Both the position numbers and the translations under genes were made by a program. Source: Bdellovibrio sp. UBA4095 (GTDB taxonomy: Bacteria; Bdellovibrionota; Bdellovibrionia; Bdellovibrionales; Bdellovibrionaceae). From it: a stretch of DNA of 62,261 bases. The notes under the pieces are model-generated. The model worked only from the letters and a program-made list of their open reading frames with translations. It was not told the DNA's origin and did no database searches. Shown here piece by piece: positions 1 to 7,089 of the stretch (the stretch's first letter is position 1; each line of letters opens with the position of its first letter). The stretch spans positions 1,076,608-1,138,868 of the forward strand of contig DFXZ01000004.1 in the NCBI GenBank assembly GCA_002381805.1. Reading direction: 5' to 3'.

Positions 1-2
1 CA

Positions 3-482
3 TACCCTGGAGGTATGGTTGGCGGTCTTGGTGGCGGCATCGGTATGATGGGCGCGTATCCTGGCGGAATGGGAATGGGCGCAGGCTTCCCAGGCGGTAT
101 CGGAATGGGTGGAATGGGCGCAGGCTTCCCAGGTGGTATTGGTATGGGCGGCATGATGGATGGCGGAATTGGTATGCAAATGCAACAGCAGATGATGCAA
201 ATGCAGATGCAGCAATATCAAATGTATATCCAGCAGCAGCAAGCATATGCTCAACAACAGATGCAAAAACAACAAGTGGTTGCAAGTCTTCAGCAAGAAC
301 TCTATGGACTTCTATATAAGATCCAACAAGTTCAGATGGGCGTAGGTACAACTGGCTACCTTGGTGGAGGAACTACAATTGGAATTGGTGGCGGAACCGC
401 TCCTGGAATTCCGATCAACTCGACCATCGGAACCATTCCAGGATCAGGAGGCTCAACGTCTCCGATCCCAGCTCCTCGCTAA
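3..482 (+). CDS. Gly/Met/Gln-rich repeat protein, 5' end missing
   Basis: The reading frame is open to the left edge, and the codons before the first ATG (15) encode YPGG, matching the AYPGG(M) repeats downstream, so I read this as the 3' part of a longer gene. The visible part starts with Gly/Met repeats of the GAGFPGGIGMGG type, followed by a Met/Gln-rich stretch (about residues 50-85), a short amphipathic helix (LQQELYGLLYKIQQVQM) and a Gly/Thr/Pro tail. No catalytic motif is visible. The composition suggests an extended surface, periplasmic or self-assembling protein, but this is inference. A hairpin at 513-534 follows the stop. Function unknown. Confidence 0.75.
   Translation, partial: YPGGMVGGLGGGIGMMGAYPGGMGMGAGFPGGIGMGGMGAGFPGGIGMGGMMDGGIGMQMQQQMMQMQMQQYQMYIQQQQAYAQQQMQKQQVVASLQQELYGLLYKIQQVQMGVGTTGYLGGGTTIGIGGGTAPGIPINSTIGTIPGSGGSTSPIPAPR
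75..152 (+). repeat. Two tandem 39-bp copies encoding MGAGFPGGIGMGG
   Basis: Positions 75-113 and 114-152 encode the same 13-residue peptide. The copies differ at five bases, all in third codon positions, so the peptide has been kept while the DNA drifted. Confidence 0.85.
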
Positions 483-512
483 TTAAAAAATTATTCAGTT
501 AAATTAATCGAT

Positions 513-545
513 GCCCTCTGCTAAAACAGAGGGCATTATGTTTTT
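513..545 (+). terminator. Hairpin after the repeat protein, overlapping the next gene's start region
   Basis: GCCCTCTG (513-520) and CAGAGGGC (527-534) form a perfect 8-bp stem with a 6-base loop, with a short T run at 541-545. It lies 30 bases after the stop of the repeat protein, as an intrinsic terminator would. The right arm (AGAGGG) is also the only Shine-Dalgarno-like sequence for the ATG at 538. Confidence 0.6.
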
Positions 546-1800
546 AAAAATTCCCCGACTCTATGATAGTCATACGCATTTTTTAGCAACCGGCGAATTT
601 GCCCTTGGTTTAAATCTTGGTGCTTTACAGAGTTCCAATGTAGCTACACTCGTATCATCAATTGGATGCGTTCCCCGTCGAGGTGATTGGTTGGTGGGAT
701 TTGGTTGGAATGATGGTTCATGGGAAAGACCTCCTCACAAAAAAGATCTCGATAAAGTTTTTGCGGATATTCCCGTATTTTTTATTAAGAACGATGGTCA
801 TTCTTCCTGGGTTAATAGTAAAGCGCTGGAGTTGTTAAATTTAGAATCAGAAAGCGGAGTTTTGCAGGAAACAGTTCACTTGCAGGCATTTGATCAGCTG
901 CCACCGTTCTCGCAACGCCAACAAAAAGACCAGCTACTTGCCGCTTGCCGCAAGTTTAACAAAGCGGGATTTACGCATATTCGTGATATGTCTTGCACCG
1001 AATCCTTGTGGAATCTATTAACTGAAATGTCAGATAAAAATGAACTGACATTGGCGGTTGAAGAGAATTTTACAATATACCATCTCGACGAGCTGGATCG
1101 GGCATTGGGAATTTGCCGGCAGGCCAAGACGCATGAAACCAAGTTATTAAGGTCGAAAGGCCTAAAGGTATTCTTTGATGGTTCGTTGGGATCAGAAACA
1201 GCCTATCTTTCACAGCCTTATTGCGGTCTGGAGAACGGAGGACGCGGTTCGGTCCTTTGGGAACTCGCTCACCTTGAGGAAGTGTTTAGGAGAACATGGG
1301 ATGCTCAGCTTGAGGTGTCGGTACACACTATCGGCGATCAAGCAGCCCATGATGTTGTTCAGCTGGCTCGAAAGATATCAGCTAAAGGAGCTGTCGGGCG
1401 CCTGAACCTTGAGCACACTCAAGTATTGCGGCCAGAGACGATCCAAGCTATGAAGCCACTGCACGTGCGCTGTCACATGCAGCCGTGTCACTGGCTCAGT
1501 GATAGAGCTTGGTTAAAAGAAAAATTGTCGGGACTTTATCAGTTCGCCTTCCCTTGGGAGTCCTTAAGAGCTGCTCAGATTCCTTTATCTTTCGGCTGTG
1601 ACAGCCCGATCGAGCCGCCTTCTTTCGTTGCCAACGTGAAGGCTCTAAAGCTGAGTGCCAAAGAAAAAATCAGAAAGTTTACCGGAGATATTAGTTGCCA
1701 TCATTCGCATCCCGATTCGACCTTCGCAGACTCGACCACGATTTTCGAAGGCGATGAGCTTAAAGAAGTGATTTTTAATGGACGTCAAATCGAACTTTAA
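538..1800 (+). CDS. Amidohydrolase family 3 (YtcJ-like) metal-dependent hydrolase
   Basis: A cytoplasmic amidohydrolase-superfamily enzyme that probably hydrolyses an amide or related C-N bond; substrate unknown. The N-terminus carries the metal-binding HxH in DSHTHF. Later come the VFFIKNDGHSSWVNS segment, VFFDGSLGSETAY, SVHTIGDQAAHD, NLEHTQ and FGCDSPIEPP, in the order expected for YtcJ-type proteins. The length of 420 aa is shorter than typical YtcJ proteins (about 530), mostly because the N-terminal beta-sandwich strand region is reduced. I chose ATG 538 because the in-frame ATG at 511 lies in the terminator stem. It converges on the next gene with a 4-base overlap. Confidence 0.8.
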   Translation: MFLKIPRLYDSHTHFLATGEFALGLNLGALQSSNVATLVSSIGCVPRRGDWLVGFGWNDGSWERPPHKKDLDKVFADIPVFFIKNDGHSSWVNSKALELLNLESESGVLQETVHLQAFDQLPPFSQRQQKDQLLAACRKFNKAGFTHIRDMSCTESLWNLLTEMSDKNELTLAVEENFTIYHLDELDRALGICRQAKTHETKLLRSKGLKVFFDGSLGSETAYLSQPYCGLENGGRGSVLWELAHLEEVFRRTWDAQLEVSVHTIGDQAAHDVVQLARKISAKGAVGRLNLEHTQVLRPETIQAMKPLHVRCHMQPCHWLSDRAWLKEKLSGLYQFAFPWESLRAAQIPLSFGCDSPIEPPSFVANVKALKLSAKEKIRKFTGDISCHHSHPDSTFADSTTIFEGDELKEVIFNGRQIEL

Positions 1801-2669
1801 AATGAAATATCTAAAACCAGAGTTTTATCTTTGAGGCTTAGAGCGATTCCGCCAGCAAGCAAGAGCCCCGCAGGAATCAGCCATTTGCGGTTGTCAGAAA
1901 ACCAAGTGCCAAGATTTGAAGACTTTTGGACGTCAGCAGAAGATCTGATACACTCTGCAGAAAAAAAAGCGACCGTTCTATCTGTCAAAGCAAAGTCCAT
2001 CTGGATATCGTAGGAATTGCAGTGGCCTGCCACCAATGGCTGCGGTGTGAATGTTTGATTTAAAAGTTCTGTCAGAGTTCCGTAAAATCGGATCGAGTGA
2101 TAAGCATTGCTAGAAAGTGTCCAGTTGTAACTTTGTTCAGCTACTATTTGAATGTTGTCGTGAGATCTGATTTCTTGTGACTCCAGGAAAACTGCTTCTG
2201 CAAAAGGAAAATGCTCAAACAAGACTTCAACTTCGATTCTTTTTGTTTTGCAAGATATTGCCGAGGGAGCTTGGTTAAGGTTCTCCATTTTGCAGAGATA
2301 TTCTTTGACAGATTCTTTTTCAACTTTTGTTTTTAAACTAAGCTGGATGTGGCGAAGAAGATCGGCTAAAAATTGCAGAGATGTTGGTGACAACGGGGCT
2401 TTGCCGGCGACTTCTTCTATTTCCTTTAGAATTTCTTGCGGTGACTGATTCAGCCTGTCTGCTAAAGCAAACACAGAAGTTTCCATCGTAGAATTATTAA
2501 CAATAGAAAGTCTTGCATAGTCGAGATGAGAAATCGTGTCTGGAACTCCGGACAAATAGTGCATATACTCCGTTTTGCTAGCTGCGGCACTGCGAATAAG
2601 AATTGACTGTGCCAGGCTGATTTCCGCAGTCGCCAATAACACAAAGATTGAAAATATTTTGAATCTCAT
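1797..2669 (-). CDS. Secreted or membrane-anchored protein of the Flp/Tad-like operon, unknown function
   Basis: A 290-aa protein with an N-terminal signal peptide (cleavage likely after SLAQ) and a hydrophobic C-terminal segment (WLIPAGLLLAGGIALSL), which suggests export with a C-terminal membrane anchor. Residues 60-130 are helical with alternating charge. I see no family motif. It is the last gene of the minus-strand run that begins with the Flp pilin at 4602, and starts only 9 bases after the CpaB-like gene. A role in pilus assembly or anchoring is inferred from position alone. Confidence 0.65.
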   Translation of the reverse strand: MRFKIFSIFVLLATAEISLAQSILIRSAAASKTEYMHYLSGVPDTISHLDYARLSIVNNSTMETSVFALADRLNQSPQEILKEIEEVAGKAPLSPTSLQFLADLLRHIQLSLKTKVEKESVKEYLCKMENLNQAPSAISCKTKRIEVEVLFEHFPFAEAVFLESQEIRSHDNIQIVAEQSYNWTLSSNAYHSIRFYGTLTELLNQTFTPQPLVAGHCNSYDIQMDFALTDRTVAFFSAECIRSSADVQKSSNLGTWFSDNRKWLIPAGLLLAGGIALSLKDKTLVLDISF

Positions 2670-2678
2670 GGCGGCCCA

Positions 2679-3158
2679 CTAGTTTTGATATTCAATTTTA
2701 AATATGCGTTTTGCGGATTGCGTGATTTGTGTTCCGGTTTCTTCTGGATTCTGAACGACCGCGATAAATGGGCCCGCAAAGCTTAAGAGCTTTGAGCTCT
2801 CGCCTTCCTTGACCAGAACTGCATACTGTTGAGGGTTTAAAGGAGCTCGCAGAAGCTTAAGTTTCGCACCGACTTTTAAACCTCCCTTTTGGTTTTCATT
2901 CGACGGAAGATACAGATCAACCACACCGCCCACTTCTCCAACTAGAGAGGTCAGTGATTCTGAATTTGAAACTTCAATGGGTACAAGCACAAAACCTTTT
3001 GGAATGAAGGTGTCCACGGAAGGAGTTGCCTCGGCCGGCTGTACGGTTGGCAATTCCGCTTCAGCATTGTTGCTGAAGAGATAGGCCACTATGCCTAGGC
3101 AAAAAAAGGCGCCCAGAAGATAGTTGCTTTTGTAAAAAGAAAGTTTTTTTAAGTTCAT
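2679..3158 (-). CDS. CpaB/RcpC-like Flp pilus assembly protein
   Basis: A 159-aa protein with one N-terminal membrane segment (LLGAFFCLGIVAYLF), a Pro/Glu-rich linker, and a domain beginning FIPKGFVLVPIEV followed by GGVVDLYLP. That arrangement resembles the CpaB/RcpC pilus protein, which sits in the periplasm and contacts the Tad secretin. It is much shorter than typical CpaB (about 250-300 aa), so the assignment is tentative. The start overlaps the preceding stop in an ATGA arrangement, pointing to translational coupling. Confidence 0.5.
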   Translation of the reverse strand: MNLKKLSFYKSNYLLGAFFCLGIVAYLFSNNAEAELPTVQPAEATPSVDTFIPKGFVLVPIEVSNSESLTSLVGEVGGVVDLYLPSNENQKGGLKVGAKLKLLRAPLNPQQYAVLVKEGESSKLLSFAGPFIAVVQNPEETGTQITQSAKRIFKIEYQN

Positions 3159-3307
3159 CGCTTAGATCCTTTACTGAACTGATATTTCTGATGAGTATTT
3201 TTGCTTTCGGCCAGATGTGCGATAGCTCCGAAAAAGATGGTCAGCACAAGCAACATCACCAGGCTGACTTCTATTAGAATTTGTCCTTTGCTATTTTTGG
3301 AACCCAT
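3155..3307 (-). CDS. Short TadE-like pseudopilin (50 aa)
   Basis: The protein is a pseudopilin in miniature: SKGQILIEVSLVMLLVL has the G-Q-x-x-x-E pattern of TadE/Flp prepilins (prepilin peptidase would cut before the Q, with Glu at position 5) followed by one hydrophobic helix and a short charged tail. I chose ATG 3307 over 3340 because AAGGA lies 5 bases upstream. It overlaps the 3' end of the TadG-like gene by 34 bases and the CpaB-like start by 4. Confidence 0.6.
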   Translation of the reverse strand: MGSKNSKGQILIEVSLVMLLVLTIFFGAIAHLAESKNTHQKYQFSKGSKR

Positions 3308-4002
3308 ATTGATCCTTTTTGCCTGAGAGTCGTACGACATGATTTTTCGAAGCCGAAATTCGTTCTGATATATCTGCTAATCGGGGGGCGAAACGCGAGT
3401 TTGAATTGCCAACGGTGAGCCAATGTCTGCTTTTGTTCAAATCCAGCCTGAAGACGGTAGAGCGGAGCGAGGCCTGGACTGTCCGGCTCCACGGCAAGAC
3501 GAGGAAGTTTCCCTGATTGATTTTCAAATCTAAAAAGAAGGCCAGGAAAACTTTTTAAAGCCTGAGCGCCGTTCGTTCTTAGTAAGTTCTGAGTTCGGTG
3601 ATAGCGAGTTGACAATTCTCGATTGCTTTCGTTGATCAGTTGCTTTTGTCTGATGTCGAGACTCGATTGCAATTTAGCCAAGTGTGCAATCCGCTGGGAC
3701 AGTTTGGTCACTGCCACAGGGTTTTGGGCTGCCATAGCAGCAGCCAGGGCGATGCGAGCACTTTGTATCTGAAATCGAAGCTGGGCTGCGCGTGGATTCA
3801 AAGACATGAGTTTTTGTAAATGGTGGCTTACTTTTTCTTGGGCTCGGAGACCTTCACCTCTGCACAAAAATTTAAATTTGAGGTCGCTTTGAATGACTCC
3901 GATGGCAAGTGAGGTGGTGAAAAAGCCGCCAAACAAAACAGGTAATAGCCCCAATATCATCGCTAAGGCAAAACCCCGACGATTTAAAATGAGCTTTATC
4001 AT
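3274..4002 (-). CDS. TadG-like Flp operon protein
   Basis: A 242-aa protein beginning with a basic stretch and one membrane helix (RRGFALAMILGLLPVLFGG), then a long helical, Ala/Gln-rich region (residues 45-125) and a C-terminal part with two Cys. The single N-terminal helix and extracytoplasmic body, located among TadE-like genes, fit a TadG-type minor pseudopilin. There is no von Willebrand A domain, so it is not full-length TadG. The start shares an ATGA overlap with the preceding gene. Confidence 0.5.
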   Translation of the reverse strand: MIKLILNRRGFALAMILGLLPVLFGGFFTTSLAIGVIQSDLKFKFLCRGEGLRAQEKVSHHLQKLMSLNPRAAQLRFQIQSARIALAAAMAAQNPVAVTKLSQRIAHLAKLQSSLDIRQKQLINESNRELSTRYHRTQNLLRTNGAQALKSFPGLLFRFENQSGKLPRLAVEPDSPGLAPLYRLQAGFEQKQTLAHRWQFKLAFRPPISRYIRTNFGFEKSCRTTLRQKGSIWVPKIAKDKF

Positions 4003-4352
4003 AGTCGCCGAGTCCTTATTGGAAACTCAATATCCTTAGAAAGGAAAAGGGCTGGAGTGAATTCGATTGTTATTGTTCCTCCGGTACTGCGAAATTTCTT
4101 TTTCAAAGCGACCTGGTGTTCAGAGCCAAACCAGAGAATTTTGCGAAGCTTCTGATTTAGTTCGGATTCGCAGTCACTCAGGCTGGAGTGGTCGGTGCAT
4201 ATCAGTGCCTCATGCAGATGATAGTCGGCGTAATGAAACACAGTCGCACGATAGAGCAGAACAAGGATGGTAGAGACCGCAAGCACCAGGACTGGTAATG
4301 ATACCAGGGCTTCAATGACTCCTTGTCCGCTATTTTTTTGAAGAGTCATCAC
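3999..4352 (-). CDS. TadE-like pseudopilin
   Basis: A 117-aa protein starting MMTLQKNSGQGVIEALVSLP: the GQGVIEA segment is the prepilin peptidase motif of TadE/TadF-type pseudopilins, followed by a hydrophobic helix (LVLAVSTILVLLY) and a soluble C-terminal domain with two Cys (CTDH...SDCE) that could form a disulfide. It should be a minor component inserted in the inner membrane before assembly. The start lies inside the 3' end of the Flp pilin gene (23-base overlap). Confidence 0.7.
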   Translation of the reverse strand: MMTLQKNSGQGVIEALVSLPVLVLAVSTILVLLYRATVFHYADYHLHEALICTDHSSLSDCESELNQKLRKILWFGSEHQVALKKKFRSTGGTITIEFTPALFLSKDIEFPIRTRRL

Positions 4353-4602
4353 GATTCATGGAGCCTTCAAAAAAGTTGCTGAAGTCCCTTTTCTTGACCA
4401 TATTGTCAGAGACTTTGTAGATTTCCTTTTTCTGGGATTCCTTACCACCCAGTGCTTGGGCGACATTGGCGAACTGAACGTGAATGTTTCCGCCTACAAC
4501 GCGCATCACTGCTATACTGCCTACGGCAACGATCGCAACGATGATAAGATACTCGATGAGTCCTTGTCCTTTTCGGTTTTTAAATAGACTTTTGCTGGGC
4601 AT
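4330..4602 (-). CDS. flp: Flp-type pilin, major subunit candidate
   Basis: A 90-aa prepilin with the Flp signature NRKGQGLIEYLIIVAIVAVG: a short basic leader, cleavage G/Q, Glu5, Tyr6 and an unbroken hydrophobic helix. The mature protein would be about 78 aa with a charged C-terminal tail (EGSMNRDDSSKK), longer than many Flp pilins. The start has a strong GGAGG. It is the first gene of a six-gene, overlapping minus-strand operon. The Tad ATPase, platform proteins and secretin needed for assembly are not in this window. Confidence 0.85.
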   Translation of the reverse strand: MPSKSLFKNRKGQGLIEYLIIVAIVAVGSIAVMRVVGGNIHVQFANVAQALGGKESQKKEIYKVSDNMVKKRDFSNFFEGSMNRDDSSKK

Positions 4603-4664
4603 TAGATCCTCCGGTGACAGGGAGAATCTGCAAGAATGGCATCCAGGTAGGATCGCCTTAGGGG

Positions 4665-4693
4665 CAAAAAAAGATCCGGAGGACCGGATCTTT
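4665..4693 (-). terminator. Intrinsic terminator after the 92-aa Lys-rich gene
   Basis: On the minus strand a 10-bp perfect stem (AAAGATCCGG and CCGGATCTTT) with a 4-base loop runs straight into a T run. It begins 6 bases after the stop of the gene ending at 4699, and separates it from the Flp operon downstream. Confidence 0.85.
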
Positions 4694-4698
4694 GAAAA

Positions 4699-4977
4699 TT
4701 ACTTCTTTTTTGCTTTCATGGCCTTAGAGGCAGCTTTTTCTTCTTTCGCAGCGGCAGCGGCTTCTTTTTTGGACTCTGCCTTCTTAGCTTTTCTTTGAAT
4801 AATAATGCGATCGAGAATTTCATAGGCTTCTTTTTGCAAATCATTTTCGAAAATGAAGCGGTAGAAACCTTCGATCTCAGGACTTTGACGGAATTTTTTA
4901 AGCGAGGTGGGTAGACTGTCTGACTGAACGAAATCAATAGAACTGCCGTCTTTGGAAAGCTTAACTTTTTCAGCCAT
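4699..4977 (-). CDS. Small protein with Lys/Ala/Glu-rich tail, unknown function
   Basis: A 92-aa cytoplasmic protein. The first 60 residues look folded and helical (FYRFIFENDLQKEAYEIL). The last 30 are almost only Lys, Ala and Glu, like histone-type or nucleic-acid-binding tails. I chose ATG 4977 because GGGAG lies upstream; the longer frame to 5034 has no ribosome site. It has its own terminator at 4665-4693, so it is probably a single-gene unit. Function unknown; nucleic-acid or ribosome binding is a guess from charge. Confidence 0.65.
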   Translation of the reverse strand: MAEKVKLSKDGSSIDFVQSDSLPTSLKKFRQSPEIEGFYRFIFENDLQKEAYEILDRIIIQRKAKKAESKKEAAAAAKEEKAASKAMKAKKK

Positions 4978-5154
4978 TTTTAAATCTCCCAGTGTTTTAA
5001 AGGGTTTGTACAATGACTTCGGCCTTTGAAGCAAGAATAAAATAGTTCCACGGACCGCTGCTGGACTTAAAGATCGGAGGCTTTTTGGTGAATTGGAACC
5101 CTTAATAAACTATTGAATTTCCTGATGAAATGCTAGAGATTGAAGACTTCTGAA

Positions 5155-5169
5155 GGAGGCTCCTCCGTG
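5155..5169 (+). promoter_or_regulatory. folD ribosome binding site inside a short palindrome
   Basis: GAAGGAGG (5152-5159) is the ribosome site for GTG 5167, 7 bases away. GGAGG (5155-5159) is followed after two bases by its complement CCTCC (5162-5166), so a small hairpin would hide the site. The stem is only 4 bp with a workable loop. Confidence 0.4.
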
Positions 5170-6030
5170 CTGATTCTCAATGGTAAAATCGTTGCTGAAA
5201 GTATACGTCATGCGCTTGTTCCTAGAGTAAATCACTTTGTCAAAAAGGTGGGGAGAGCCCCTCATTTGACAGTAGTGATCGTAGGTGAGGATCCTGCCAG
5301 CAAAGTTTATGTGAGAAATAAGCACGTTGCTTGTCAAAAGATCGGTATGTCCTCGTCGATCTTGGAGCTGGCTGATACGACGACGGAAGCGCAGCTGCTA
5401 GAGGCTCTTGATAAATTGAATTTGGATTCGTCCGTTGATGGCGTTTTGGTTCAGTTGCCGCTTCCAAAAGAATTGAATTCAGATGTTGTGTTAAGTCGAC
5501 TTTCAAGTGCAAAGGATGCAGATGGATTGACGTTCGAGTCCCTGGGGTATTTTTTTGCGGGGAAATCTGTCGTGGCTCCATGTACGCCTGCAGGGGTGAT
5601 GTCAATTCTGAGCCATTATAAAATATCGGTCGCAGGTTTAAATGCCGTGGTTGTTGGCAGGAGTAATATTGTCGGCAAGCCCATGGCCCACCTTCTGACT
5701 CAGGCGGATGCTACGGTGACTTTGTGTCATTCAAAAACGAAGAATATGGCAGAGTTTACAAGAGCGGCTGATCTCGTGGTCGTCGCCGCAGGAAAACCGC
5801 GATTCCTCGGAAAAAATGATTTCAAAAAAGATGCGATTGTGATTGATGTTGGAATTCACGGAACAGGTTCAGGCCAACTTTGCGGTGACGTTCGCTTTGA
5901 AGAGCTGGACGGCTGGGTCAAAGCTGCTACACCTGTTCCTGGCGGAGTGGGACCGATGACGATCGCCACTTTGCTCCAGAACACCTGCACTTTGGCTGAA
6001 AAAAGAGCAGGAATTCAGTATAAGGATTAA
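5167..6030 (+). CDS. folD: Bifunctional methylenetetrahydrofolate dehydrogenase/cyclohydrolase
   Basis: FolD oxidises 5,10-methylene-THF with NADP+ and hydrolyses the product to 10-formyl-THF, feeding purine and formyl-Met synthesis in the cytoplasm. Family signatures are visible: VYVRNKHVACQKIGM (with the catalytic Lys), VDGVLVQLPLP, KDADG, PCTPAGVM, VVGRSNIVGKPMA and the C-terminal ATPVPGGVGPMT. I chose GTG 5167 (287 aa, the usual length) because AAGGAGG lies 7 bases upstream; ATG 5140 has none. Three bases separate it from the Rieske gene, so the two are probably cotranscribed. Confidence 0.95.
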   Translation: MLILNGKIVAESIRHALVPRVNHFVKKVGRAPHLTVVIVGEDPASKVYVRNKHVACQKIGMSSSILELADTTTEAQLLEALDKLNLDSSVDGVLVQLPLPKELNSDVVLSRLSSAKDADGLTFESLGYFFAGKSVVAPCTPAGVMSILSHYKISVAGLNAVVVGRSNIVGKPMAHLLTQADATVTLCHSKTKNMAEFTRAADLVVVAAGKPRFLGKNDFKKDAIVIDVGIHGTGSGQLCGDVRFEELDGWVKAATPVPGGVGPMTIATLLQNTCTLAEKRAGIQYKD

Positions 6031-6033
6031 GTC

Positions 6034-7077
6034 ATGTACAGCGGTTTTCTTAAAAATGTTTGGTATGTCGGTTTACCCAGCAGTGAATTAGCAGTCAATA
6101 AAGCACAAGCTCGAAAAATCCTCAATGAACCGATTGTTTTCTACCGCGATTCGAAAGGAAAAGTGGCAGCGATGAGAGACATCTGCCCTCATCGCGGAAT
6201 TCCTTTAAGCTATGGTAGAGTCGTGAATGATCAGCTAGAGTGTCCTTATCATGGCTGGAAATTCGATTGCACAGGGACCTGCACAGATATTCCTTCACTC
6301 GTTCCTGATCAGGATTTAAATCCAAATAAAATTAAAGTTCGATCTTATCCTGTGCACGAAGCTCAAGGTTTGATCTGGGTTTTCGTAGGTGATAAAGCCG
6401 CCGATCCAAAACAAGCTCCAGCTATTCCTGAAATGAAGGCTTTTGGGCCCGATGTAAAACCGAATCTCACTTATGTGGTGAACTTTCCCTGCCATGTTGA
6501 TCATGCGGTGATCGGTTTGATGGATCCAGCTCACGGACCCTACATTCATAAAAGCTGGTTCTGGCGTTCGGAAAAAACAGTTTTGGAAAAGAAAAAGAAA
6601 TTTGCACCGGTTCCTTTCGGATTTCAGATGGTTCGTCATCAACCTTCAAAAAATTCCAAGGCCTATAAGATTCTTGGAGGAACACCGACGACTGAAATCA
6701 CCTTCACTTTGCCATGTATTCGGGTTGAACATATCGAGGTGGGAAGCAGAAACTTTTATTCATACACCGCATTGACTCCGGTTGATGAGAAAAACACTCG
6801 GGTGACACAGTTGGCTTATTGGGACATTCCCTGGTTAACCGCGCTCAAGCCGGCAATCCATCAGTTTTCTAAGATGTTCCTAGGTCAGGACATGGATGCG
6901 GTCACGAAACAACAAGATGGTCTGCGCTACGATCCGAGTCTGATGCTGATCAAGGACGCTGATACTCAGGCGAAATGGTATTATGCTTTAAAAACCGAGT
7001 ATCATTCTCACCAGGAACAACAGCGAGCATTCCAACATCCCGTAAAAGAAGAAACAGAACTCCGTTGGCGGAGCTAG
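6034..7077 (+). CDS. Rieske non-heme iron oxygenase
   Basis: A 347-aa oxygenase of the pheophorbide-a/vanillate O-demethylase type. The Rieske [2Fe-2S] ligands are in CPHRG (Cys51, His53) and CPYHGW (Cys70, His73). A mononuclear iron site is suggested by HVDHAVIGLMDPAHGPYIH around residues 150-170. Such enzymes need an electron-supplying reductase, and none is nearby. The substrate cannot be told. It sits between folD and an rRNA methyltransferase gene, with short gaps of 3 and 12 bases. Confidence 0.85.
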   Translation: MYSGFLKNVWYVGLPSSELAVNKAQARKILNEPIVFYRDSKGKVAAMRDICPHRGIPLSYGRVVNDQLECPYHGWKFDCTGTCTDIPSLVPDQDLNPNKIKVRSYPVHEAQGLIWVFVGDKAADPKQAPAIPEMKAFGPDVKPNLTYVVNFPCHVDHAVIGLMDPAHGPYIHKSWFWRSEKTVLEKKKKFAPVPFGFQMVRHQPSKNSKAYKILGGTPTTEITFTLPCIRVEHIEVGSRNFYSYTALTPVDEKNTRVTQLAYWDIPWLTALKPAIHQFSKMFLGQDMDAVTKQQDGLRYDPSLMLIKDADTQAKWYYALKTEYHSHQEQQRAFQHPVKEETELRWRS

Positions 7078-7089
7078 TAAGGTGATCAA

